64,000 bases of DNA from Mameliella sp. MMSF_3455 (GCF_030733205.1 NZ_JASHJL010000002.1:1-64000); one strand, 5' to 3'. Positions 7,633 to 16,412 are shown, counted from the first letter of the stretch. Notes: generated by a model from the letters alone, not told the origin. Numbers and translations: made by a program.

Positions 7633-9135
7633 ATGTTCGAAAATCTCTCCGAACGCCTCGGCGGCGTCTTCGATCGTCTGACCAAGCAGGGCGCCCTCTC
7701 CGAGGATGACGTCCGCACCGCGCTGCGCGAGGTTCGCGTGGCCCTGTTGGAGGCCGACGTTTCGCTGCCCGTGGCGCGCCAGTTCATCAAGGCGGTCGAG
7801 AAGAAGGCCACCGGCGCCGCCGTCACCAAGTCCGTCACACCCGGCCAGCAGGTCGTCAAGATCGTCCATGACGAGCTGATCGCCGTCCTGGCCGGCGAGG
7901 ATGGTGAGCCGGGCAAGCTGCGCATCGACAGCCCGCCCGCGCCGATCCTGATGGTCGGCCTGCAGGGCGGCGGCAAGACGACCACCACCGCCAAGCTCGC
8001 CAAGCGCCTGAAAGAGCGGGACGGCAAGAAGGTCCTGATGGCCTCTCTCGACGTCAACCGCCCGGCGGCGATGGAACAGCTGGCCATTCTTGGCCAGCAG
8101 ATCGGCGTCGACACGCTGCCCATCGTCAAGGGTGAGAATCCGGTCGCCATCGCCAAACGCGCCAAGACGCAGGCGGGCCTTGGTGGCTATGACGTCTACA
8201 TGCTGGACACCGCCGGGCGCCTGTCCATCGACGAAGAGCTGATGGCCCAGGTCGAGGCGGTCCGTGACGTTGCCAACCCGCGTGAAACGATCCTCGTGGT
8301 CGACGGCCTGACCGGTCAGGACGCGGTGCACACGGCGGAAAACTTCGACAACCGCATCGGCATCACCGGTGTCGTCCTGACCCGGATGGACGGCGACGGC
8401 CGCGGCGGCGCCGCCCTGTCGATGCGCGCCGTGACCGGCAAGCCGATCAAGTTCGTCGGCCTTGGCGAAAAGATGGACGCGCTCGAAACCTTCGAGCCGG
8501 ACCGGGTCGCGGGCCGGATCCTGGGCATGGGCGACATCGTCGCGCTGGTCGAAAAAGCGCAACAGACGCTCGAGGCCGAACAGGCCGAGCGCATGATGAA
8601 GCGCTTCCAGAAGGGTCAGTTCAACATGAACGACCTCAAAATGCAGCTGGAACAGATGATCAAGATGGGCGGCATGGAGGGCATGATGTCCATGATGCCC
8701 GGCATGGGCAAGATGGCCAAGCAGATGGACGGCGCGGGCATCGACGACAAGATGCTGCGCCAGCAGATCGCGCTGATCCAGTCGATGACGAAGAAAGAAC
8801 GCGCCAACCCGCAGATCCTGCAGGCCAGCCGCAAGAAACGCATCGCCAAGGGCGCGGGCATGGAGGTTGCCGACCTCAACAAGCTGCTGAAAATGCAGCG
8901 CCAGATGTCCGACATGATGAAGAAGATGGGCAAGATGGGCAAAGGCGGCATGCTGAAACAGGCCATGCGCGGCATGTTCGGCGGCAAGGGCGGCCTGCCG
9001 CCCGAAATGGCCCAGGGCATGGACCCCAAGGCGCTGGAGGCCGCGGCCAAGCAGATGGGCGCCAAGGGCGGTCTGCCCGGTTTTGGAGGTGGGGCGCTGC
9101 CCCCCGGCCTTTCCGGATTGGGCAAGAAGAAATAA
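7633..9135 (+). CDS. ffh: Signal recognition particle protein Ffh (SRP54)
   Basis: This 500-residue GTPase binds 4.5S RNA and the signal sequences of nascent inner-membrane proteins, delivering ribosomes to FtsY. The N domain (1-85) is helical. The G domain has the P-loop GLQGGGKTT at 109-117 and DTAGR near 190. The C-terminal M domain (about 300-480) is extremely Met-rich, with runs such as MEGMMSMMPGMGKMAKQM. The Gly/Met-rich tail ends in GLGKKK and is somewhat long. It heads the translation island; the first GNAT gene begins 3 bases after its stop. Confidence 0.98.
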   Translation: MFENLSERLGGVFDRLTKQGALSEDDVRTALREVRVALLEADVSLPVARQFIKAVEKKATGAAVTKSVTPGQQVVKIVHDELIAVLAGEDGEPGKLRIDSPPAPILMVGLQGGGKTTTTAKLAKRLKERDGKKVLMASLDVNRPAAMEQLAILGQQIGVDTLPIVKGENPVAIAKRAKTQAGLGGYDVYMLDTAGRLSIDEELMAQVEAVRDVANPRETILVVDGLTGQDAVHTAENFDNRIGITGVVLTRMDGDGRGGAALSMRAVTGKPIKFVGLGEKMDALETFEPDRVAGRILGMGDIVALVEKAQQTLEAEQAERMMKRFQKGQFNMNDLKMQLEQMIKMGGMEGMMSMMPGMGKMAKQMDGAGIDDKMLRQQIALIQSMTKKERANPQILQASRKKRIAKGAGMEVADLNKLLKMQRQMSDMMKKMGKMGKGGMLKQAMRGMFGGKGGLPPEMAQGMDPKALEAAAKQMGAKGGLPGFGGGALPPGLSGLGKKK

Positions 9136-9138
9136 GCC

Positions 9139-9672
9139 GTGCCCGCCCCGACCCTGCATACCCCGCGCCTGACGCTGCGCGCCCATACGATGGGCGATCT
9201 CGAACAGCTTTGTGATCTGTTCGGGACCGAGCGCGCGCGGTTCATGGGTGGCCCGATGCCGCGCGTGCAGGCTTGGCGCTGGCTGGCGTCCGAGGTGGCG
9301 ATGTGGGACCTCATGGGGCACGGTGCGTGGGGGATCGAAACCCGGGACGGCCAATTTGTCGGTCAGATCGGGCTGAACAAGCCGCCGCATTTCCCCGAGT
9401 GTGAACTCGGCTGGACCTTGCTGGAGACCGGTGAGGGCAAGGGCTATGCCCAAGAGGCCGCGATGGCCGTGCTGATCTGGGCTTGGGCGCAGGGAATGCG
9501 GACGCTGGTGTCCTATATTGCGCCGGACAACAGCCGCTCGATCGCGCTGGCGCGGCGTCTTGGTGCGACCCACGACCCGGATGCGCCGCTGCCCGCGGGC
9601 GAAACCGCAGAAGACACCATCGTGTACCGCCATGCGCCGGATACGGACGGCAGCCCGGAGGCCTACGCATGA
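9139..9672 (+). CDS. GNAT acetyltransferase 1 of 5 (RimJ/RimL type)
   Basis: This 177-residue protein has the GNAT_3 fold. The N-terminal LHTPRLTLRAHTMGDLEQL strand-helix is typical. The acetyl-CoA loop is GEGKGYAQEAA near residue 100. The GTG start is 3 bases after ffh, so it is probably translated by coupling. All five tandem paralogues share RFMGGP-type and GHGAWG/GYG-type motifs, which marks them as products of local duplication. The substrate is unknown. RimJ/RimL relatives acetylate protein N-termini, but many family members act on small molecules. Confidence 0.88.
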   Translation: MPAPTLHTPRLTLRAHTMGDLEQLCDLFGTERARFMGGPMPRVQAWRWLASEVAMWDLMGHGAWGIETRDGQFVGQIGLNKPPHFPECELGWTLLETGEGKGYAQEAAMAVLIWAWAQGMRTLVSYIAPDNSRSIALARRLGATHDPDAPLPAGETAEDTIVYRHAPDTDGSPEAYA

Positions 9673-10196
9673 GCCTGACCAATGCCCCCCGCCTCGAGAC
9701 AGACCGCCTGATCCTGCGCGGACCGGAAAAACGCGACGCCGAGGCGGTCATCGCCTTCCTGCAGGACCCTGTGCGCGCCGACGGCTTTGGCCACATCCCC
9801 CAGCGCGGCGATGCCTGGCGTTGGTTCACCTTGAACGTCGGCCACTGGCACTGGCACGGCTACGGCTATTTCGTGGTCGAGGTGAAAGAGACCGGCGAAC
9901 CCGCCGGGATCTGCGGCATCTGGAACCCTGAAACCTGGCCCGAACCGGAATTGGGCTGGGTGGTTTTCGACGGATTCGAAGGCAAGGGCATCGCGCGCGA
10001 GGCCGCCGAACGCGCCCGCCGCTGGGCCTACGAGGACCTGGGCTTTACCACGTTGACGTCAAACATCGTTCCCGGCAACACCCGGTCCGCCGCGTTGGCC
10101 ACACGGTTGGGGGCCGTTTACGAACGCACCTACCACAATGAGAACATGGGCGAGGACGACCTCTGGCGCCACCCCGGACCGGAGGCGCTGGCATGA
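9669..10196 (+). CDS. GNAT acetyltransferase 2 of 5
   Basis: This 175-residue GNAT_3 protein has the N-terminal motif LETDRLILRGPEKRDAEAV and the acetyl-CoA loop FEGKGIAREAAERARRWA. Unlike the other four it lacks the exact MGGP motif, with DGFGHIP at that place, so its substrate pocket may differ. An ATGA overlap with GNAT 1 shows translational coupling. Confidence 0.88.
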   Translation: MSLTNAPRLETDRLILRGPEKRDAEAVIAFLQDPVRADGFGHIPQRGDAWRWFTLNVGHWHWHGYGYFVVEVKETGEPAGICGIWNPETWPEPELGWVVFDGFEGKGIAREAAERARRWAYEDLGFTTLTSNIVPGNTRSAALATRLGAVYERTYHNENMGEDDLWRHPGPEALA

Positions 10197-10699
10197 TCCC
10201 GGCCATTTCACTGACAACGGACCGCCTGATCCTGCGCACGCCGCGCGAAGAGGATTTTCCGGTCGTGGCCCGTTTCATGGCCTCCGCGCGCGCCCGTTTC
10301 GTGGGCGGGCCGGTTGCGGACGAATTCGATCAGTGGCGCGGGTTTCTCTCGGGCTTCGGTCACTGGGCACTGCGCGGCTACGGTTTCTTCATGGTCGAGC
10401 ACCAGGGTGAAATGGTCGGTCGCGTCGGCCTCGTCAATCACGTCATGTGGGACGAACCCGAACTGGGCTGGCATGTCTTCGACGGTTTCGAGGGCAGAGG
10501 CTATGCCACGGAAGCCGCGGCATGCGTGCGGGATTGGGCTGCGGCAGAGCGCGGCCTCGGTCCGCTGATTTCCTACATCCACCCCGACAACATGCGCTCG
10601 CGCCGGGTTGCCGAACGGCTTGGTGCGCATAAGGAACGGTTCACCGCACTGCTGGGACATCCGGCCGAAGTCTGGCGCCACACCGGGGGGCAGCCATGA
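10193..10699 (+). CDS. GNAT acetyltransferase 3 of 5
   Basis: This 168-residue GNAT_3 protein, the shortest of the array, has the motifs LTTDRLILRTPREEDFPVV, RFVGGP and FEGRGYATEAAACVRDWA. The PELGWHVFDGFEG stretch closely matches GNAT 2 (PELGWVVFDGFEG), which suggests these two are the most recent duplicates. ATGA overlaps join it to both neighbours. Confidence 0.88.
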   Translation: MIPAISLTTDRLILRTPREEDFPVVARFMASARARFVGGPVADEFDQWRGFLSGFGHWALRGYGFFMVEHQGEMVGRVGLVNHVMWDEPELGWHVFDGFEGRGYATEAAACVRDWAAAERGLGPLISYIHPDNMRSRRVAERLGAHKERFTALLGHPAEVWRHTGGQP

Positions 10700-11265
10700 T
10701 CGCCCCTTGCGAACGCCACATCCCGGGGCCCGGGGCCCGCGTCGCGGCCCGACTGGGTGGTCGGCTGCCGGTGCTCGACACACGGCGCCTGCAATTGCGC
10801 GGTCCGCGGATCTATGACTTCGACGCCTACGCCACGATCCTCTGTTCCGACCGTGCGATCCATATGGGCGGCCCGATGACCCGCGCCAGCGCCTGGGCGG
10901 ATTTTACCAACTATTGCGCCTGCTGGCTGCTGCACGGATTCGGGCTCTGGACCATCGACGCAAACACCACGCCCTCGGCGGGATTTGCGCTGATCGGCTA
11001 TGAATACGAAGACCCCGAGCCCGAGCTGGGCATCTTCCTGACCGCCGAGGCCGAGGGCCACGGCTATGCCACCGAGGCGGTCGCAGCAGTGCGCGCCCAT
11101 GCCTTCGAGGCACTGAATTGGGACAGCATCGTGTCCTATGTCGCCCCCGAAAACGACCGCTGCATCAGCTTGATGACCCGGCTTGCCGCCCGCCGCGACG
11201 CCGAGGCAGAGGCCGCGCTGTCCGACGGTACCCTTGTCTTCCGCCATGACAAGGAGGCCGCCTGA
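10696..11265 (+). CDS. GNAT acetyltransferase 4 of 5
   Basis: This 189-residue GNAT_3 protein has an extra N-terminal segment of about 27 residues (MIAPCERHIPGPGARVAARL and on) before the usual LDTRRLQLRGP strand. The acetyl-CoA loop is AEGHGYATEAVAAVRAHA, and HMGGPMTRASAW is present. The ATGA overlap with GNAT 3 supports the long start, although a downstream start would also leave a complete fold. Confidence 0.86.
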   Translation: MIAPCERHIPGPGARVAARLGGRLPVLDTRRLQLRGPRIYDFDAYATILCSDRAIHMGGPMTRASAWADFTNYCACWLLHGFGLWTIDANTTPSAGFALIGYEYEDPEPELGIFLTAEAEGHGYATEAVAAVRAHAFEALNWDSIVSYVAPENDRCISLMTRLAARRDAEAEAALSDGTLVFRHDKEAA

Positions 11266-11867
11266 TGGGTCATCGCGACATCCCTGTCCTGGAAACCGAA
11301 AGGCTGATCCTGCGCGGGCCGGCGCCCCAGGATTATCCCGACTTCAAGGCCACCTTCGCCTCCTACCGGTCGCGGTTCATGGGCGGGCCACTGAATGCCT
11401 ACGAGACCTGGATGCTCTATGCCGCCGAGATCGGCCATTGGGAAATCCGCGGGTTCGGCATGTGGATGATCCACCTGCGCGAGACATCAGAAACCGTGGG
11501 CATGGCCGGTGGCTGGTTCCCGGCGAAATGGCCAGAGCGCGAGATCGCCTGGATCATCTGGCCCGACAAGGCCGGCAAGGGCTATGCGCTGGAGGCAACC
11601 GACAGGGTGCGGCGGTATTTCTATCATGACCTGGGGTGGGAAAGCGCCGTCAGCTACATCGACCCCAAGAACCTGGACTCGATCCGACTTGCCGAGCGCC
11701 TGGGTTGCAAGAAGGATGCCGACGCCCCTTCGATCGACGGCAACGACGCGGTCTATCGCCACCCTTCGCAGGAGGATCTGCGCGGCCAGATCGGTCATGG
11801 CGTCGCGATGGAAATCGCGCATTACCAGGATCCGCTGTTCAAACCGAAAGGCTGGGCCGTTGACTGA
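11265..11867 (+). CDS. GNAT acetyltransferase 5 of 5
   Basis: This 200-residue GNAT_3 protein is the last member of the array. Its motifs are LETERLILRGPAPQDYPDF, RFMGGPLNAYETW and AGKGYALEATDRVRRYF. It carries a longer C-terminal tail (after YRHPSQEDL) than its paralogues. Its start shares one base with the GNAT 4 stop (TGATG). A 36-base gap separates it from the chorismate mutase gene. Confidence 0.88.
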   Translation: MGHRDIPVLETERLILRGPAPQDYPDFKATFASYRSRFMGGPLNAYETWMLYAAEIGHWEIRGFGMWMIHLRETSETVGMAGGWFPAKWPEREIAWIIWPDKAGKGYALEATDRVRRYFYHDLGWESAVSYIDPKNLDSIRLAERLGCKKDADAPSIDGNDAVYRHPSQEDLRGQIGHGVAMEIAHYQDPLFKPKGWAVD

Positions 11868-11903
11868 CCTGACCTGCCCCGTTTTGCCCGAAAGGACCGC
11901 ACA

Positions 11904-12200
11904 ATGACCGATCCAGTCACCCGCGCAGCGGAATTGCTGAAGGAACATCGCGACAGCATCGACCGGCTCGACGCGATCCTTGTGTTCACGCTGGCCGAAC
12001 GGTTCAAGCACACTCAGGCCGTGGGCGTCCTCAAGGCGCAGCACGAGCTTCCCCCATCCGACCCCGCGCGCGAGGAAAAACAGATCGCGCGGCTTCAGGA
12101 TCTTGCGACCCAGGCCGACCTCGACCCGGAGTTCGCCAAGAAATTCCTGAATTTCGTCATTCAGGAAGTCATCCAGCACCACAAGCAACACCAGACGTAA
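11904..12200 (+). CDS. Chorismate mutase (AroQ type)
   Basis: This 98-residue all-helical protein has the AroQ layout: [20 protein letters not shown], then [19 protein letters not shown], then a C-terminal helix [10 protein letters not shown]. AroQ enzymes convert chorismate to prephenate for Phe and Tyr synthesis. It is monofunctional, with no fused dehydratase or dehydrogenase. AAAGGA precedes the ATG. The position between acetyltransferases and rpsP recurs in related bacteria (recollection) and says nothing about its reaction. Confidence 0.9.
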   Translation: MTDPVTRAAELLKEHRDSIDRLDAILVFTLAERFKHTQAVGVLKAQHELPPSDPAREEKQIARLQDLATQADLDPEFAKKFLNFVIQEVIQHHKQHQT

Positions 12201-12244
12201 GACGGCCCTGCCCGTCTTCAGCCATTCGACAAAGGAGAAAACAA

Positions 12245-12607
12245 ATGGCAGTCAAGATTCGTCTCGCCCGCGGCGGCTCGAAAAAGCGTCCCTTCTACCG
12301 CATCGTGGCCGCCGACAGCCGCATGCCGCGCGACGGCCGCTTCATCGAGAAGCTGGGCACCTACAACCCGCTCCTGCCCAAGGACAGCGAAGAGCGCGTC
12401 AAGATGGACGTCGAGCGCATCCAGTACTGGCTGGGCGAAGGCGCACAGGCCACCGACCGCGTGTCGCGCTTCCTCGAAGCCGCCGGCGTGATCGAGAAGA
12501 AAGAGCGCAACAACCCCAAGAAGGGCACCCCGGGCAAGAAGGCCCAGGAACGCGCTGAAGAGAAGGCAGAGAAAGCCGCTGCAGCGGCTGGCGCCGACTC
12601 GGAATAA
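12245..12607 (+). CDS. rpsP: 30S ribosomal protein S16
   Basis: This 120-residue protein has the S16 core at 1-82 ([20 protein letters not shown], then [12 protein letters not shown]). The Lys/Glu/Ala-rich C-terminal extension of about 35 residues is usual in alphaproteobacteria. S16 stabilises the 5' domain of 16S rRNA during 30S assembly. The ribosome binding site AAAGGAGA lies 5-6 bases upstream. A hairpin follows the stop. Confidence 0.98.
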   Translation: MAVKIRLARGGSKKRPFYRIVAADSRMPRDGRFIEKLGTYNPLLPKDSEERVKMDVERIQYWLGEGAQATDRVSRFLEAAGVIEKKERNNPKKGTPGKKAQERAEEKAEKAAAAAGADSE

Positions 12608-12620
12608 GTTCCGTTCAGCG

Positions 12621-12654
12621 GGACGGCGGGCCACCCCCGCCGTCCTGCCCCTTT
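12621..12654 (+). terminator. Hairpin with short T-run after rpsP
   Basis: GGACGGCGGG (12621-12630) and CCCGCCGTCC (12636-12645) form a 10-bp stem with a 5-base loop, followed by TGCCCCTTTT. It probably acts as a partial terminator that lowers expression of the downstream rimM unit relative to rpsP. Confidence 0.7.
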
Positions 12655-12658
12655 TCCC

Positions 12659-12802
12659 ATGTTTCGCCTGTTGCGCAGTTTCATCCTGTTGGTGATCGCC
12701 TTCACCGCCGGGTTTCTCTATTCCGAATTGACATGGCATGATCGCTGTGAGGACAAGGGAGGCGAGGCCCGTGATGGCGTCTGTTTCGGAATATCCCAAT
12801 GA
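12659..12802 (+). CDS. Small single-span membrane protein (47 aa)
   Basis: This ORF encodes 47 residues: a hydrophobic helix at about 5-24 ([20 protein letters not shown]) and then a short polar tail with two cysteines in [13 protein letters not shown]. Its TGA overlaps the rimM ATG as ATGA, the coupling arrangement expected of a real gene. The Cys-x3-Gly-Gly-x5-Gly-x-Cys spacing looks like a small periplasmic disulfide loop. I know of no function. The initiation signal is weak and the start lies just behind the rpsP hairpin. Confidence 0.7.
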   Translation: MFRLLRSFILLVIAFTAGFLYSELTWHDRCEDKGGEARDGVCFGISQ

Positions 12803-13305
12803 CTGACACGATCTGCGTCGGCGCGATTGCGGGCGCCTTTGGCGTCCAAGGCGAGGTGCGCCTCAAGAGTTTCACCTCGGACCCGCTGGCGGTGGCCGAT
12901 TATTCGCCGCTCAGCACCGAAGATGGCGCGCGCCTCTTCGACATCGAGATCACCCGCGAAATCAAGAACGGCTTTGCCGCTCACCTGTCCGGTGTCCGGA
13001 CCAAGGAAGAGGCCGATGCCCTCAAGGGCACGCGCCTCTATGCGCCGCGCGACCGGCTTCCCAACCTTCCCGACGACGAATATTATCACGCCGACCTGAT
13101 CGGCCTGCCGGTTTTCGACACCGGCGGCGTCGAACTGGGCAAGGTCCGCGCGGTCCAGAACCACGGTGCCACCGATCTGCTGGAACTTCAGGTTCCGGGC
13201 AAGTCCAGTACGGTGCTTCTGCCCTTCACCTTGGCGGCGGTTCCGACGGTCGACCTGACCGCGGGCCGGATCGTGGCCGATCCGCCCGAAGGCCTGTTCG
13301 ACTGA
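12799..13305 (+). CDS. rimM: Ribosome maturation factor RimM
   Basis: This 168-residue protein has the RimM N-terminal barrel ([20 protein letters not shown]) and a C-terminal PRC domain ([16 protein letters not shown] and following). RimM binds the 30S head with S19 and promotes 16S processing. It is coupled to the upstream 47-residue gene by ATGA. In most bacteria trmD follows directly; here about 1.45 kb separates them. Confidence 0.96.
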   Translation: MTDTICVGAIAGAFGVQGEVRLKSFTSDPLAVADYSPLSTEDGARLFDIEITREIKNGFAAHLSGVRTKEEADALKGTRLYAPRDRLPNLPDDEYYHADLIGLPVFDTGGVELGKVRAVQNHGATDLLELQVPGKSSTVLLPFTLAAVPTVDLTAGRIVADPPEGLFD

Positions 13306-13590
13306 CCACCCGGCCTGCATCGGCTGCGCGTATCGTGCCATAGTTGATGCCGAACGCGCCACGGCAACCTGCATCCGTGACTCGCTTTGGCCCTGTTTAC
13401 AATCGGATTTTGACCGCATCCGCGCCACGCCCGGCAGGATTGCCCACGACTTGAAGACAGCCCGCCAGAATACCCGGTAATGTCGCCGTCCGCCTACGGA
13501 AAGTGGGCGAATTGGGCCGTCGCGCGCCACCTTCAAGCCGCAATTTTCGGCCAATTTTGGCCACATTCGAAATGGATTTGAGGGATTACC

Positions 13591-14682
13591 GTGGACGCAT
13601 TCGTGTATCGACTCGGACTGGCAGGCGTGGCCATCGGACCGGCCTTTCTGGCCACGCTGCTCCCGGCCTCTGCCATCGGCGTACCGATCGGCCTGGCTAT
13701 CGGCGGCGTAGGCAGCCTCTATGCGCTCACGACCTCGTTGCGCGGACGCAAGGCGCGCCCGCGTCCGTCCGGCCCTGTGCTCCTGCGTCGCGCCTCGTTG
13801 CGCAGGTGTTCCGCCAAACTGCCCTCGACAGAGGAGCAACGCCGTGCACTGGCCGATATGCTCGCCGCCGCCGTGGACCTGCGCGCCGAACCCGAGGCCC
13901 CGCCGACCCGCGAAACCGCCATCGCACGTATTCTGGGGCGCATTCTGGACAGTTGGAACGTCACGGACCTTGCCGAGCTTTCGCGCGACATGACAATTGC
14001 ACTGACCCAGCTGGAACGCCTGCTGAAGGCAGACCCCGGCGAGGCCGGTCGCATTGCACAGATGTTCCAGCGTCCCGACGTGGTGCTGAAACTGCGCGAA
14101 GAGATCGAAAGGATCGCCGAGGCCCGCGTCGCCTACGACCGCGCCTATGCCGCCTTTCAGGCCACCGCTCTGATGTTCGCCGCCAGCCCTCGGCCCCGCA
14201 CACTGACAGAAGCGCTGCACAGCCTCGGAACGGTGGACAGGGATCTGTGGCATCGAATCGTGCTGGACCATGATCCGACCGACCCGGCGCAGCGGAGCGC
14301 GGCCCTATGGTGCGTGACCCAGCCCGAATGTGATCGAGCAACGGTCGCGGCCTACCTTGCCCGCCTGCCGGAGGAGGCACAGTTGCAGAACGCCGAAATC
14401 GACGGAGATCTGGACTTTCTGGCACAGGTGCGCTGCATCATCGACAACTGCAACGCCGGAATCTACCGCACACAGGAACTGGCCCATGTTCCAGACAGAG
14501 ACAGTGCCCCCGCCCTTGCGGAGGAACTGGACGGGCTTGCCGTGCTGAATCGCGAAGCCCGCTGGCCGGACCCGCAATGCATCCTTGTCCCGCTCGAAGG
14601 CCGCACCCCTCGACCGCGTCCGGCCTGGGACATCGCCCAGGGCGGCCTTGTCGCCGCGCCGCACCGGGCTGACTATCTCTAA
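13591..14682 (+). CDS. Unknown membrane-anchored helical protein (363 aa)
   Basis: I do not recognise this protein. Two hydrophobic segments at about 9-28 and 30-48 come before a basic stretch (RGRKARPRP). The remaining roughly 300 residues are soluble and helix-rich, with many Ala, Leu, Arg and Glu. Two cysteine-bearing patches occur late (WCVTQPECDR and CIIDNCNAG). No catalytic motif is visible. Codon use resembles the neighbours, but the gene splits rimM from trmD and has a 285-base upstream gap likely to hold its own promoter. It looks like a lineage-specific insertion in the translation island. Confidence 0.7.
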   Translation: MDAFVYRLGLAGVAIGPAFLATLLPASAIGVPIGLAIGGVGSLYALTTSLRGRKARPRPSGPVLLRRASLRRCSAKLPSTEEQRRALADMLAAAVDLRAEPEAPPTRETAIARILGRILDSWNVTDLAELSRDMTIALTQLERLLKADPGEAGRIAQMFQRPDVVLKLREEIERIAEARVAYDRAYAAFQATALMFAASPRPRTLTEALHSLGTVDRDLWHRIVLDHDPTDPAQRSAALWCVTQPECDRATVAAYLARLPEEAQLQNAEIDGDLDFLAQVRCIIDNCNAGIYRTQELAHVPDRDSAPALAEELDGLAVLNREARWPDPQCILVPLEGRTPRPRPAWDIAQGGLVAAPHRADYL

Positions 14683-14754
14683 GAGCAAGCCACATCCTTG
14701 CTCCATGCCCCCGGCTCGGGCTAAAGGGCGCGTCAAAGCAGGACAGCCTTACCC

Positions 14755-15558
14755 ATGACAGACAAGTCCCCCCCGGCCCGATCCCACGGACGCAAGACGA
14801 TCCGCCCCACGCTTAAGCCCCGCGAGCTGATGGACCCGGAGGCAGAGCTGGCCCGCGCATGGCGCGCTCAGGTCATCACCCTGTTTCCCGAGGCCTTTCC
14901 CGGAACGCTTGGCCTGTCCCTGACCGGCAAGGCGCTAAAGGACGGGCTCTGGCAATTGAACACCGTTCCGCTGCGGGCCTTCGGCGAGGGCAAGCACCGC
15001 AACGTCGATGATACGCCCGCCGGCGGTGGGGCTGGCATGGTGCTGCGCCCCGATGTCATGGGCGCCGCGATCGAGACCGCGCGCGCCACCCAGCACGCGG
15101 GGGCGCCGCTGGTCTACCTGTCGCCGCGTGGCCGGCCGTTCACGCAGGGCATGGCGCGCGACCTGGCCACTCGTCCCGGTATCACCATGATCTGCGGCCG
15201 GTTCGAGGGGTTGGACCAGCGCGTGATCGACCATTTCAACATCGCCGAGGTCTCCATCGGCGACTATGTCCTGACCGGCGGCGAGATTGCCGCGCAGGTC
15301 ATGCTGGATGCCATCGTCCGGCTGTTGCCCGGCGTCCTGGGCAATGCCGAGTCCGCCGAGGAGGAAAGCTTTTCCGACGGGTTGCTGGAGCATCCGCAAT
15401 ACACCCGCCCCGCCGAATGGCAGGGCCGGGCGATCCCGCCGGTTCTGCTGTCCGGCAATCACGGCGCGGTCGAGACCTGGCGCCGGGCGGAATCCGAGAA
15501 GTTGACACAGGAACGCCGCCCGGATCTCTGGCAGGCCCATCTTGGAAAAGACGACTGA
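14755..15558 (+). CDS. trmD: tRNA (guanine-N1-)-methyltransferase TrmD
   Basis: This 267-residue SPOUT methyltransferase makes m1G37 in tRNAs, which prevents +1 frameshifting. The trefoil-knot motifs are [20 protein letters not shown] and GDYVLTGGE. About 37 extra N-terminal residues ([20 protein letters not shown] and on) precede the usual start at [13 protein letters not shown]. This basic leader is familiar from related Rhodobacterales, so I kept the long start. The next GNAT gene starts just after the stop. Confidence 0.95.
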   Translation: MTDKSPPARSHGRKTIRPTLKPRELMDPEAELARAWRAQVITLFPEAFPGTLGLSLTGKALKDGLWQLNTVPLRAFGEGKHRNVDDTPAGGGAGMVLRPDVMGAAIETARATQHAGAPLVYLSPRGRPFTQGMARDLATRPGITMICGRFEGLDQRVIDHFNIAEVSIGDYVLTGGEIAAQVMLDAIVRLLPGVLGNAESAEEESFSDGLLEHPQYTRPAEWQGRAIPPVLLSGNHGAVETWRRAESEKLTQERRPDLWQAHLGKDD

Positions 15559-15562
15559 CCCA

Positions 15563-16015
15563 GTGATCCGCTTTCGCCGCGCCACCGCCGGGGACCTGCC
15601 CGCCATCGTCGCCCTGCTCGCCGACGATGACCTTGGCGCGGGGCGCGAGGACGCTTCTCTGCCGTTGAACCAGGCCTATGTCTCGGCCTTTGCCGGGATC
15701 GACGCGGACCCGAACCAGCTGCTTGCCGTAGCTGTCCGAGACACGGAAATACTGGGCTGCCTTCAGATCACGTTCCTGCCCGGGCTGTCCCGCAAGGGCG
15801 CCTGGCGGGGGCAAATCGAATCCGTGCGCATCGCCCGCGCGGCGCGGGGCGAGGGGCTTGGCCGGCAGATGTTCGACTGGGCAATCGAGACCTGTCGCAC
15901 CCGCGGGTGCGCCCTTGTCCAGTTGACCTCTGACACGGCCCGTCCCGAGGCGCATCGGTTCTATGAAAGCCTTGGCTTCTCGGGCAGCCACACCGGCTTC
16001 AAGCTGGCGCTCTGA
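15563..16015 (+). CDS. GNAT acetyltransferase downstream of trmD
   Basis: This protein of about 150 residues has a classic Acetyltransf_1 fold. The acetyl-CoA loop is ARAARGEGLGRQMFDWAI and the late motif is RPEAHRFYESLGF. The subfamily differs from the tandem array upstream. I chose GTG 15563; a TTG at 15542 inside trmD is also open. It follows trmD by 4 bases and is probably co-transcribed. The substrate is unknown. It is the sixth GNAT in the translation island. Confidence 0.85.
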   Translation: MIRFRRATAGDLPAIVALLADDDLGAGREDASLPLNQAYVSAFAGIDADPNQLLAVAVRDTEILGCLQITFLPGLSRKGAWRGQIESVRIARAARGEGLGRQMFDWAIETCRTRGCALVQLTSDTARPEAHRFYESLGFSGSHTGFKLAL

Positions 16016-16076
16016 ACCGCTTTACAGGTTGGACGACCCGTGCCAGCCTACCCCGGTCCAGTCTCGGAGAGCCGTC

Positions 16077-16412
16077 ATGCGCTTTGCCCCCACCCTTGCC
16101 CTTTGCCTACTCGCTGTGCCGGCCCTTGCCTGGGAGCACTCCGTGGAATGGCGGTTCCAGGGGCCCGAGATTGCGGGCTTTCGGATCACCACCCCGGACT
16201 TCGAAGAGGATCCGGAGTTGCTGGAAGTGTCGCTGTCCCACCAGCACTATGGCGACACCGTCATAACCATCGAGGCCGACAATGGACTGGGCGACTGTGC
16301 CGATACTCTGTCCTATGCGCAGGGCAATCCCTTCGTGGCGGTTGTCCTGACCGCGAACCTGAACGCGCAGACCATGAACGGCACCACGCTGGTGCAATGT
16401 TCGACACGTTGA
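16077..16412 (+). CDS. Small secreted protein of unknown function (111 aa)
   Basis: The start at 16077 gives a clear Sec signal peptide (MRFAPTLALCLLAVPALAWE) with cleavage likely after ALA. The mature part of about 93 residues is acidic and beta-rich, and has two cysteines (GDCADT and VQCSTR) that could form a disulfide. I recognise no family. It is presumably periplasmic. Its place between trmD and rplS is unexpected for the conserved operon. Confidence 0.65.
   Translation: MRFAPTLALCLLAVPALAWEHSVEWRFQGPEIAGFRITTPDFEEDPELLEVSLSHQHYGDTVITIEADNGLGDCADTLSYAQGNPFVAVVLTANLNAQTMNGTTLVQCSTR

Noticed and set aside
7519-9633. A 704-codon open frame antisense to ffh
   Set aside because: It lies wholly opposite ffh and its neighbour, has His/Asp/Gln-rich composition typical of an antisense GC-rich frame, and shows no family motif.
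9139-11867. The GNAT array as a toxin-antitoxin (TacT-like) locus
   Set aside because: The proteins are RimJ/RimL type, no RHH antitoxin gene is present, and all are coupled to a housekeeping gene.
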